Below, piece after piece: positions 1 through 6,034 of a stretch of DNA of 6,034 nucleotides. How positions within the stretch are numbered: the stretch's first letter is position 1; the number at the start of each line of letters is the position of its first letter. A model generated the notes under the pieces. That model had not been told where the DNA came from and did no database searches. It was given only the letters and a program-made list of their open reading frames with translations. A program made the position numbers and the translations under genes. The stretch is taken from positions 1-6,034 of the forward strand of contig CAJQMS010000029.1 of assembly GCA_905479505.1 (NCBI GenBank), read 5' to 3'. Source of the stretch: an uncultured Burkholderiales Genera incertae sedis bacterium. GTDB lineage: Bacteria > Pseudomonadota > Gammaproteobacteria > Burkholderiales > Eutrophovitaceae.

Positions 1-276
1 ATTTAATTTTGTAAGACGACCAGCGATCTCAGTTCTTATGCGGACAGATTCATTTGCGACCACAGTGCCCACGGCGGTGATATCCTCAACGAGGTCACCG
101 ACAAGCACTGAGGAAGCTTTAACAGGTAATCCTCGCGGTTTTGCCGGTGCGGTTTTTTCAGTCTTTTCAGCAGCAACAACAGGCTGTTCTGCAGGCCAGT
201 TCAACCACACGAACACAGCGGCTAACGCCACAAGGATTAAACCCCACACAGCTAAACGACGCTTTGATTCCAACAA
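1..276 (-). CDS. RND efflux periplasmic adaptor (membrane fusion protein), N-terminal part only
   Basis: This is the first 92 codons of a periplasmic adaptor for an RND exporter; the gene continues past the left edge. Residues 8-25 form one hydrophobic segment (LAVWGLILVALAAVFVWL) that anchors the protein in, or exports it through, the inner membrane. A Pro/Ala/Lys/Glu-rich linker follows at about 28-49. Residues 52-92 match the opening of the adaptor core: a strand of the pattern VKASSVLVGDLVEDITAVG, then the first barrel-sandwich strands ending EIAGRLTKLN, as in AcrA/MdtA/MexE-like proteins. No ATG is available after the in-frame stop at 313-315. The best start is TTG at 274-276, six bases behind AAGGGG (283-288); the adjacent TTG at 271-273 is the alternative. 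It lies 81 bases behind the thioredoxin gene. It differs from the adaptor at 3981-5042 in having the canonical core opening, so it probably begins a second, separate pump. The partner permease is not visible. Confidence 0.85.
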   Translation of the reverse strand, partial: MLESKRRLAVWGLILVALAAVFVWLNWPAEQPVVAAEKTEKTAPAKPRGLPVKASSVLVGDLVEDITAVGTVVANESVRIRTEIAGRLTKLN

Positions 277-357
277 AATCTTCCCCTTAATGCTTAAAAA
301 AATTGCAATTGACTATCGTATTTCTTAGGGCCAAAATTCCCCTAAATTATGGTGATT
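277..357. other. Intergenic gap between thioredoxin and second adaptor
   Basis: These 81 AT-rich bases hold the Shine-Dalgarno site of the downstream adaptor. They also hold a six-base inverted repeat (325-330 with 340-345, nine-base loop) and a minus-strand T run at 296-302 behind the palindrome AATTGCAATT (301-310). The stem is not directly followed by a T tract, so it is not a standard intrinsic terminator. I found no convincing promoter. Whether the adaptor is read through from the thioredoxin gene cannot be settled here. Confidence 0.5.
283..288 (-). promoter_or_regulatory. Shine-Dalgarno site deciding the TTG start of the second adaptor
   Basis: AAGGGG lies six bases upstream of TTG 274-276. 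The reading frame has no ATG or GTG between the in-frame stop at 313-315 and the conserved protein, so this site is what supports a TTG start. Confidence 0.6.
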
Positions 358-732
358 TTATGATTCTTGGGCTTGCTTAGATTTCTCAATTTCATCTTTT
401 ACCTGGGCCATATCGAGTTTAGCCATTCGATCAAGAAGACCCTCGAGCGAATAGGCCGGGACAGCACCTGGTTTCGAGTAGAGAATAATTTGATCGCGAA
501 TCACCACTAATGTGGGAATAGTCCGAATACCAAAAGAATCGGACAATTTCTTCTCCTCCTCAGAATTTACTTTTGCAAAAAATACACCTGGATACTTTTC
601 GGAGGCTGACTCAAAAACCGGAGCAAATGTCTTACAGGGTGGACACGATGGCCCCCAAAAGTCGATGATGACCATCTCATTTGCTTTTACCGCTTGATCA
701 AATGTATCGCTTGTTAAATTTGTAACTGACAT
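358..732 (-). CDS. Thioredoxin-family protein with CPPC active site
   Basis: This 124-residue protein has a single thioredoxin fold. The redox motif is WGPSCPPCK, with the active cysteines C30 and C33, the only cysteines in the protein. D24 matches the buried aspartate of E. coli thioredoxin, and the cis-proline loop is GIRTIPT with P73. No signal peptide or membrane segment is visible, so it should be cytoplasmic and act as a disulfide reductase or redox partner. Two features depart from classical TrxA: the dipeptide between the cysteines is Pro-Pro rather than Gly-Pro, and a charged helical tail of about 15-20 residues (from about 106) extends beyond the usual end near 108. The ATG at 730-732 has GGAAG (740-744) seven bases upstream. 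It follows the permease gene by 65 bases on the same strand and may be co-transcribed or driven by the weak promoter at 765-792. The family is certain. The partner, and any functional link to the pump, are unknown. Confidence 0.95.
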   Translation of the reverse strand: MSVTNLTSDTFDQAVKANEMVIIDFWGPSCPPCKTFAPVFESASEKYPGVFFAKVNSEEEKKLSDSFGIRTIPTLVVIRDQIILYSKPGAVPAYSLEGLLDRMAKLDMAQVKDEIEKSKQAQES

Positions 733-739
733 CTCATTA

Positions 740-744
740 CTTCC
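740..744 (-). promoter_or_regulatory. Ribosome binding site of the thioredoxin gene
   Basis: GGAAG sits seven bases before the ATG at 730-732. The spacing is ideal and there is no better in-frame start. Confidence 0.6.
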
Positions 745-764
745 ATCATCTAAATTTGTACATC

Positions 765-792
765 AGTCTAGCATTTTCCTAAACAGCGTAAA
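765..792 (-). promoter_or_regulatory. Candidate sigma-70 promoter for the thioredoxin gene
   Basis: On the minus strand TTTACG (787-792) and TAGACT (765-770) are separated by 16 bases. Each matches four of six consensus positions (TTGACA, TATAAT). A TG at 772-773 gives an extended -10 element (TGCTAGACT). Transcription would start near 758 and leave a leader of about 25 bases containing the Shine-Dalgarno site. The match is moderate and could be chance in AT-rich DNA, but it lies exactly in the permease-thioredoxin gap. Confidence 0.3.
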
Positions 793-797
793 TGAAT

Positions 798-3700
798 TTA
801 TACTGTTGACTCTGGCTCAGGAAACCGACCAAAGTGATACAAGACAGTTGGCAGAACCAATAAATTTAAAACAGTTGAAGTAAACAGTCCACCAACAATA
901 ATAGTCGCCATCGGCCCCTCTATCTCTCGACCTGGCTCTCCGGTACCCAACGCCAAAGGTAGCAACCCAAGGCCAGTAACTAAGGCCGTCATTAGAATCG
1001 AAGGTAAACGTTCCGAAGCTCCCCTCAAGACCGTATCAAAATTCCAAGAGGCACGCTCAACCCCAACCAAATACTGATAATGAGAAACCAACATGATTGA
1101 ATTCCGGAGCGTGATACCAAAGAGGGTAACAAAACCCACTAAAGAACCTAACGATAACCAACCACCCGAAAATATCACCGCTATTACCCCTCCAACAAGT
1201 GCAAAAGGCAAATTGAGAAATGTAATTGCCATGTTGTGCAGCTGATTAAAAGCGATATACAGGAATATAAAGACACCAACCCCAGCTAAAAGAGAGTGAA
1301 CAATTAAATCCGTCTTGGCTTGCCGTTCCGACTCAGCCGTTCCAGAAAAAACAACATAGTTTCCCTCGGACAGAATCACATCAGAGAGGATTCTCTCTCT
1401 CGCCTCTCTCTCGAATCGAGCCAAATTTCGACCTGAAAATTTTGCCGTTACAGTCTGCACTCTCCGTCCGTCCGAGTGGAGTATCTTATATCGCCCGCCC
1501 ACCAAATCAATATCAGCCACATCTGACAACCGAATAATCGAGTCTCCAACCTCGGCTATATAAAGGTTTGATAATCCACGTACGCTATTTCGCAATTCAT
1601 CACTCAGAATTACGACAATATCAATCACTCGATTACCGCTTCTAACCTGTCCAACAATTTCTCCATCGTATGCAGCACTCACGATATTTAATACTTCACC
1701 AGGAGTAAGGCCCAACGCGGATAATCGAGAGTGTCGTAGTCTAATATCCAACTGCGGAGTTCCTGCCGGTGCTTGAATTTGAACATCCTCTGCGCCCATT
1801 ACTAAATTTAAGGCAGCAGACACTTGGCGCGCATCCTGATCTAAACTATCCAAATCAGATCCATAAATCGTGGCTACAAATGGAGCAGCAAAACCAGTAA
1901 CTGTCTCCTCAATACGTTCTGTCAAAAATGTATTAACACCGAAACTCAAGCCAGGAAATGTTCCAATTTTCTCTCCACCTAGCACTGCTCGTATTTCTTT
2001 AAGTACTCGACCTTGCTCATCGCCGCCTAACGCACCTATTTCTATCTCGAATTCACTATAGTGCGTTCCGAACGTATCAGCTCCATTTTTCGACCGTCCC
2101 ACCCACTGAGCTACAGATTCAACCCCATCGATTTCTCCAAGCTCTTTAGATACTCGATTACCTATTCGCAGTGATTCTCGCTCCGACGTTCCCGGAACAG
2201 CTGTCATGTGCGCAATATAGTGTCCCTCTTTCAAGGCCGGAATAAATTCACCAGAAAATAATGGAAAAACACAGACTCCTGACATAACAAAGATAATTAT
2301 GAGGGTTAAATTCCGTGCGAATTTTGCTTCAAACCAAATTAAAAGTTTTTCGTATCTGGGTCTCAAAAAAGATACGGCCGGAGGATCTACCGCCGACAAT
2401 TTTCGGCCACCTAAAAGCAAAAAACTCAATGCTGGAGTCAAAGTCACTGCGGTCACTAGAGACGCTAAAATAGCAAAGATGTACGCCAGACCGAGCGGCG
2501 CGAATAGCTTGCCACCAATTCCAGATAGAGTGAGAAGTGGCACAAACGCCAGCACAACAATAAAGGTCGCATAAACTACAGAGCTCCTGACCTCCACCGA
2601 AGCGTCGAGCACCACATCGGCCACTGCACTCTTACTGCCACTGACTTGATTTATTCTGAGACGTCGAAATATATTCTCTGTATCAATGATTGCATCGTCA
2701 ACCACTTCTCCCAGCGCTATGGCCAGGCCGCCAATAACCATTACATTAAGAGCCACATCAAGCGCATCTAAAAGAATGACTGCAGACAATAAGGAAACTG
2801 GCATTGCAACAGCGCAAATAATTGCAGTTCGCGTGTTATATAAGAAAAGAAATAAGATACCCACAACGAGGGCCGAACCAATCAGTACGTCTCTTTGAAC
2901 GTTTTTCACCGCCGTTTCAATAAAATTAGCTGGCCTAAAAAGGTTGTCATGAAGAGTAATACTGTCGCGCTCTAGTAGAGGAATTAGCTCATCTATAGCG
3001 TTCTCTAAATCCTGCGTCACCGCGTAAGTATTAGCCCCCAACTGGCCTTGAATCATTAAGAACACACCAGCTTTCGCGTTTATAGCGGCGGCGCCAATCG
3101 ATGGAGCTGGAGCGGCAATAATCTTAGCCAGTTCACTCAACGGAATTTTCACACCGACTCGGGACTCCACAACTAAATCCTCTAAATCACTGAGCGCCCT
3201 AGGCTGCCCGTAAATTTGAATATTTAAATGCTGGTTAGTAGTTTTAATGAATCCACTTCCAACCATTCCCGTCACGGCATGTGCCGTATCAATGAGGCTT
3301 TGAAAAGAAACATCGGCCTGCTCAAGCTTCTTTAAATCTACTTGCACCTGCCACTGCTCCACGTCACCCCCAAAAACATTGACCTCGGCAACTCCGGGCA
3401 CGGCTAAAAGATGCGGTCGTATTGTCCAATCGACGAGAGTCCTCAACTCTCCTAAAGAACGCTCGTCCGACGTAACGCCAATACCCAAGACTGTACTAGC
3501 CGACGACGTCAAAGGCGTCATAGTTGGAGCATCCACTCCGTGAGGCATTTGAGAGGCCAACGCGGCTATTCGCTCCCCTACAACCTGCCTATTAAGGTAG
3601 ACGTCACTGCCATCCTTAAATATTACGGTAACAACTGACAAACCCGGTATAGACTGGGAACGTATATTCTCTAACTCAGGAATCCCCATTAATGCACTCT

Positions 3701-3908
3701 CAATCGGTTGAGTAACCAATTGTTCGACCAATGAAGAAGAGTATCCGGAGGCCTCTATTTGCAGAACAACCTGACTTGGGGAGAACTCTGGAAAAACATC
3801 TAGGTTTGCATTAGTAATCGTATACAAACCATAACTAACTAAAGTTACTGCAAGCGTAACAACGACGCCTGCATATCTAATAGAGCCGCGAACGATCGCA
3901 GCGATCAT
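798..3908 (-). CDS. CusA/CzcA-type RND efflux permease (heavy-metal-efflux-like branch)
   Basis: This is the inner-membrane proton-driven pump of the tripartite system. It has 1036 residues, full length for the family. The usual RND plan is visible: a first helix (about 11-31); a periplasmic porter region starting with DVFPEFSPSQV; helices 2-6 (about 340-497); a linker and helix 7 (about 532-550); a second porter region; and helices 8-12 (about 870-1025). Helix 4 carries GEVVDDAIIDTEN (400-412). D404 and E411 align with the essential D408 and E415 of CzcA, while CzcA D402 aligns with A398, as in CusA-like proteins. GITLRNSIML (931-940) is the matching helix of the second half. By hand alignment the three substrate methionines of E. 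coli CusA (573, 623, 672) correspond to H567, E619 and E668, so Cu(I)/Ag(I) specificity is not supported. A divalent metal or another substrate is possible. The ATG at 3906-3908 is preceded by GAGGA (3921-3925) at a rather long 12-base spacing; an in-frame stop at 3924-3926 excludes a longer form. It follows its adaptor gene by 72 bases. Confidence 0.96.
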   Translation of the reverse strand: MIAAIVRGSIRYAGVVVTLAVTLVSYGLYTITNANLDVFPEFSPSQVVLQIEASGYSSSLVEQLVTQPIESALMGIPELENIRSQSIPGLSVVTVIFKDGSDVYLNRQVVGERIAALASQMPHGVDAPTMTPLTSSASTVLGIGVTSDERSLGELRTLVDWTIRPHLLAVPGVAEVNVFGGDVEQWQVQVDLKKLEQADVSFQSLIDTAHAVTGMVGSGFIKTTNQHLNIQIYGQPRALSDLEDLVVESRVGVKIPLSELAKIIAAPAPSIGAAAINAKAGVFLMIQGQLGANTYAVTQDLENAIDELIPLLERDSITLHDNLFRPANFIETAVKNVQRDVLIGSALVVGILFLFLYNTRTAIICAVAMPVSLLSAVILLDALDVALNVMVIGGLAIALGEVVDDAIIDTENIFRRLRINQVSGSKSAVADVVLDASVEVRSSVVYATFIVVLAFVPLLTLSGIGGKLFAPLGLAYIFAILASLVTAVTLTPALSFLLLGGRKLSAVDPPAVSFLRPRYEKLLIWFEAKFARNLTLIIIFVMSGVCVFPLFSGEFIPALKEGHYIAHMTAVPGTSERESLRIGNRVSKELGEIDGVESVAQWVGRSKNGADTFGTHYSEFEIEIGALGGDEQGRVLKEIRAVLGGEKIGTFPGLSFGVNTFLTERIEETVTGFAAPFVATIYGSDLDSLDQDARQVSAALNLVMGAEDVQIQAPAGTPQLDIRLRHSRLSALGLTPGEVLNIVSAAYDGEIVGQVRSGNRVIDIVVILSDELRNSVRGLSNLYIAEVGDSIIRLSDVADIDLVGGRYKILHSDGRRVQTVTAKFSGRNLARFEREARERILSDVILSEGNYVVFSGTAESERQAKTDLIVHSLLAGVGVFIFLYIAFNQLHNMAITFLNLPFALVGGVIAVIFSGGWLSLGSLVGFVTLFGITLRNSIMLVSHYQYLVGVERASWNFDTVLRGASERLPSILMTALVTGLGLLPLALGTGEPGREIEGPMATIIVGGLFTSTVLNLLVLPTVLYHFGRFPEPESTV

Positions 3909-3980
3909 GACGGTGAGTAGTCCTCAAACCTCTTCGACAAGGTGTCTAACTGGCGTAGGCCCACAGTTGAGAGATAAATC
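3909..3980. other. Intergenic gap between adaptor and permease
   Basis: The gap is 72 bases and contains the GAGGA Shine-Dalgarno site (3921-3925) of the permease. A short inverted repeat AACTG/CAGTT (3948-3952 and 3964-3968) surrounds an 11-base loop but has no T tract. No convincing promoter or terminator is seen, so adaptor and permease are most simply read as one transcript. Confidence 0.5.
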
Positions 3981-5042
3981 TCAGTCCTCATTCTCGTTAC
4001 GTATTTGATACTTCAATTCCTCTGATAACAAAAGTTGTGCTCCAGTAACTACTATCTGATCACCGGGCACCAGTGTATTCACTTCGAACCAGCCTGTTCC
4101 AAGGTCCACGTCTGCCTTAATTTCAACTCTCGCAAACACACCATCATTAATGTTCTTAAAGACCCAAGGTCTTCCAGAGTGCCATAGTACTGACTCATTA
4201 GGGACAAAAACACCGTCCGTTCCTTTAGAACTTTTAGATAGAGATGCGACGACTTGAGTACCGGTTGGCATACCGGCCTCCACTATAAAGAATTTATCGG
4301 CACCGCCAGTTCCTAGTTTCACACTTGGAGCATCTGAAATAAAACGCGCACTAAGCTTACGTCCTGGCGCAGCTACCGGAGCAACATCAACGGCTTCGAT
4401 ATCCATATCCGACAACTTAATGTCCGAAACATATAAGCGGACTAAGCTTGCTTTCTGATCAAGCAAAGCTCCTAGTTCCCGGGACTTCTCACTAAAAACC
4501 CATTCGCTAATTTTTTTCCCCCATTTTGCATCAGCAGAATTATTTAACGACCTAAGAGCTCGGTCTAAATTCAGTCGATCCGCCTTAATCGCACTAAGAA
4601 GAAATTCAGCCTTTTTCAATTCACGGAGCGAAATGATTTGCCGCTCCTCATACAAAATCCTGGCACGCTCATAAGACTCGGCCAAATGATTCTCTTCGAG
4701 AGCATTGACCCTGCTCTCATTCATAAGTTGAACTAATTTATCTTGGATTTCAAGTAGCTCGGAAAGGCTGACAACAACACCATATAAGAGATAATCGATT
4801 TGGTGATTAGCCTCCTTCACAGCAACCAATTCAATTCCCGCTGCGACCTGGTCTCTTGACTCTAACGTTACATAAGCAACGCCGTGCTCGTAATCTGCAG
4901 AATCTCGAGTCTCTATCTCCTCATCGTAATCTGAATCACTGAACATAAAATCATCCCGATTCAAAGATACAAGGGTAAATACCAATAAGCCCACAAAAAA
5001 GGTAAGGCTGCTGATAATTAATTTATAATGACGAGCGTTCAA
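3981..5042 (-). CDS. Short RND periplasmic adaptor (CusB-like), atypical
   Basis: This 353-residue adaptor should link the permease at 798-3908 to the channel at 5023-6034. Residues 8-27 form a single hydrophobic anchor without a lipobox or clear signal-peptidase site, followed by a very acidic linker (30-52, eleven Asp/Glu). Residues 57-75 (YVTLESRDQVAAGIELVAV) match the first core strand of CusB-like adaptors. Residues 93-168 form a charged helical hairpin, with ISLRELKKAE (137-146) near the channel-facing tip. A beta-barrel follows (about 190-270), then a membrane-proximal domain starting VFVPNESVLWHSGRPWVF and ending GAQLLLSEELK (334-344), a typical adaptor C-terminus. The two lipoyl half-motifs that normally flank the hairpin are not recognisable. 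The start appears to be TTG at 5040-5042, seven bases behind GAAGG (5050-5054); the next in-frame ATG would delete the membrane anchor. The gene overlaps the channel gene by 20 bases. The family assignment rests on the C-terminal half, the topology and the operon. Confidence 0.87.
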   Translation of the reverse strand: MNARHYKLIISSLTFFVGLLVFTLVSLNRDDFMFSDSDYDEEIETRDSADYEHGVAYVTLESRDQVAAGIELVAVKEANHQIDYLLYGVVVSLSELLEIQDKLVQLMNESRVNALEENHLAESYERARILYEERQIISLRELKKAEFLLSAIKADRLNLDRALRSLNNSADAKWGKKISEWVFSEKSRELGALLDQKASLVRLYVSDIKLSDMDIEAVDVAPVAAPGRKLSARFISDAPSVKLGTGGADKFFIVEAGMPTGTQVVASLSKSSKGTDGVFVPNESVLWHSGRPWVFKNINDGVFARVEIKADVDLGTGWFEVNTLVPGDQIVVTGAQLLLSEELKYQIRNENED

Positions 5043-6034
5043 TCTTAGGCCTTCTATCGTTATTTTTTAGCGGTACGTTGTATTCAAATATTAAGGGAGT
5101 TTGACACGAATCCTCTAACTTTGAGACTGCGACGTAAAAGGCTAACCGACTAGCAATAAACCGATCAGCCACCTCTATGTAATTCATCCGCGCATCGTAG
5201 AGGTCAATCCGACTAATATCCCCAGCTCCAAAAGCCTGTTCTTTGTCAAGAAAACTCCTCTTAGCTCGATTAAGGTTTGAGCGAGTCTCATTAAGAATTT
5301 TCTGAGTCGAAACAGCGACCGAATGAAATCTATCGACGTCAGAACGGATAATGAGCTGTTGTTCTTTGACCTGTAAATGTCTCAAAGACCTAAGAGCCTC
5401 TGCTTTAGATACAAAGGTATCAGCATGATTTGGCAAAACCAAACCTAAAGCAAAATTCCATATCTTATCTCCTTGGTCCCAAAAATAACCAGGCGATATT
5501 GACAACTCTGGGTACCGGTTTATCAACGCAATTTTTAATTCACTGTCGGATATACCAAAATTAACCAAGGACTTCTGTAAGTCAATACGGTTCAATAAAG
5601 CAGTTTTTTGATAGAAGCCGGCATCTTCAATCACGAAATATTGATCAAAACTAAAAGTTTGGAGCTCGATATTTTCGAGCTCTATAAGAGGCTTGCCAAT
5701 TAATTTTGCTATTGAGGAGATGATTTCTAGCCTCTTCACCTCTAGATTAATCTCAACTTGACGGAGTCTCCCTAATTCTAAATACCTTTTACTCAACTCT
5801 TCTCGATCTGAAAAACCATACTCAACCCTTTTCTCTAGCAAATCAACTAGCTCTCGTCCCAAAGCAATTTGCTGGCGAAGGAGGCCTCTGCGAGCTTTAT
5901 TTGATGACCACTCAAACAGATTATTTCTCAAAGACGCATGAAGCAACCAGACTTGTTGCGATAAATCTAAAGAAGCGTCATCTACATAAAATAAAGACTT
6001 TTGGACTAACGCGGCTTGCTTCTGTTTGGAAAAA
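5023..6034 (-). CDS. TolC-family outer-membrane efflux channel, 5' end missing
   Basis: The frame is open from the right edge to a TAA at 5023-5025, giving 336 visible residues with no ATG near the edge, so the true start and signal peptide lie outside the window. The fragment shows the second part of a TolC-like duct. Long amphipathic helices include the turn KRVEYGFSDREEL (about 68-80 of the fragment). A beta-strand segment NRYPELSISPGYFWDQGD (172-189) has the YPEL...GYxWDQGD pattern common in this family, and NFALGLVLP is its partner strand. The second-repeat motif GAGDISRIDLYDAR (269-282) precedes a final helix ending in LEDSCQTPL (306-314). The protein would form a trimeric tunnel across the outer membrane and receive substrate from the adaptor and permease encoded downstream. 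A short basic tail of about 20 residues ends the protein and overlaps the adaptor start. A lipoprotein signal, often present in this family, cannot be checked here. Confidence 0.9.
   Translation of the reverse strand, partial: FSKQKQAALVQKSLFYVDDASLDLSQQVWLLHASLRNNLFEWSSNKARRGLLRQQIALGRELVDLLEKRVEYGFSDREELSKRYLELGRLRQVEINLEVKRLEIISSIAKLIGKPLIELENIELQTFSFDQYFVIEDAGFYQKTALLNRIDLQKSLVNFGISDSELKIALINRYPELSISPGYFWDQGDKIWNFALGLVLPNHADTFVSKAEALRSLRHLQVKEQQLIIRSDVDRFHSVAVSTQKILNETRSNLNRAKRSFLDKEQAFGAGDISRIDLYDARMNYIEVADRFIASRLAFYVAVSKLEDSCQTPLIFEYNVPLKNNDRRPKIERSSL
5050..5054 (-). promoter_or_regulatory. Shine-Dalgarno site supporting the TTG start of the adaptor
   Basis: GAAGG lies inside the 3' end of the channel gene, seven bases before TTG 5040-5042. 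The adaptor frame has no ATG or GTG between its upstream in-frame stop and the membrane anchor. The overlap implies that ribosomes finishing the channel reading frame help to start the adaptor. Confidence 0.6.

Noticed and set aside
301..310. Palindrome AATTGCAATT next to a T run, as a terminator or operator
   Set aside because: It has no loop, so it cannot form a terminator hairpin, and such AT palindromes are common by chance. No matching half-sites recur nearby.
38..328. Plus-strand open frame over the left end
   Set aside because: It lies opposite the clearly conserved N-terminus of the minus-strand RND adaptor. Its product is rich in Thr, Ala and Ser with no recognisable domain, as expected of an antisense shadow.
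325..345. Inverted repeat TTAGGG/CCCTAA as a terminator after the thioredoxin gene
   Set aside because: The stem is only six bases with a nine-base loop, and no T tract follows directly on either strand; the minus-strand T run at 296-302 is over 20 bases away.
1870..2898. Three plus-strand open frames (about 1870-2061, 2299-2574, 2686-2898)
   Set aside because: All lie inside the full-length permease on the opposite strand, and their low-complexity, basic products resemble no family.
798..3908. Naming the permease CusA and the system a Cu(I)/Ag(I) exporter
   Set aside because: Overall similarity is to the CusA/CzcA family, but the metal-binding methionines are not seen at the aligned positions, so the specific name would mislead.
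3948..3968. AACTG/CAGTT inverted repeat between adaptor and permease as an operator or attenuator
   Set aside because: Only five paired bases around an 11-base loop, without a T tract or a second copy. Too weak to call.
5023..5946. Treating the channel gene as complete with a start at 5944-5946
   Set aside because: The codon there is TTG in the middle of a helix. The frame continues open for 29 more codons to the window edge with family-like sequence, and no signal peptide has been reached.

Overview
This window carries, entirely on the minus strand, most of a tripartite RND efflux operon, then a small thioredoxin gene, then the first part of a second RND adaptor gene. Read in transcription order (right to left) the genes are: a TolC-family outer-membrane channel whose 5' end lies beyond the right edge (5023-6034), a short membrane-anchored periplasmic adaptor (3981-5042), a full-length CusA/CzcA-type RND permease (798-3908), a thioredoxin-fold protein with a CPPC active site (358-732), and the N-terminus of a different adaptor of the AcrA/MdtA/MexE type (1-276, cut by the left edge). 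I see no credible plus-strand gene, RNA gene, insertion sequence, CRISPR array or strong terminator. Almost all the DNA is coding and the gaps are 65-81 bases.

The organism is Gram-negative, because all three parts of an envelope-spanning pump are present (inner-membrane permease, periplasmic adaptor, outer-membrane channel). Base composition is moderate by eye (mid-40s percent G+C). The protein sequences suggest a proteobacterium, probably gammaproteobacterial, but nothing here fixes the taxon.

The channel, adaptor and permease should work together: the permease takes substrate from the periplasm or membrane using the proton gradient, and the adaptor couples it to the TolC-type duct. The channel and adaptor genes overlap by 20 bases, and the adaptor appears to start at a TTG behind a good Shine-Dalgarno sequence, so the two are probably translationally coupled. 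The permease belongs to the heavy-metal-efflux-like branch by overall sequence. However, a hand alignment puts His/Glu/Glu where E. coli CusA has its three metal-binding methionines, so Cu(I)/Ag(I) export is not supported and the substrate stays open.

The adaptor is unusual: it seems to lack a recognisable lipoyl (biotinyl-like) domain and has a strongly acidic linker after its membrane anchor. The thioredoxin may have its own weak promoter in the gap behind the permease. No previously undescribed system can be claimed from this sequence alone. The most distinctive points are the reduced adaptor, the non-methionine substrate site, and a CPPC thioredoxin placed between two RND pump loci.
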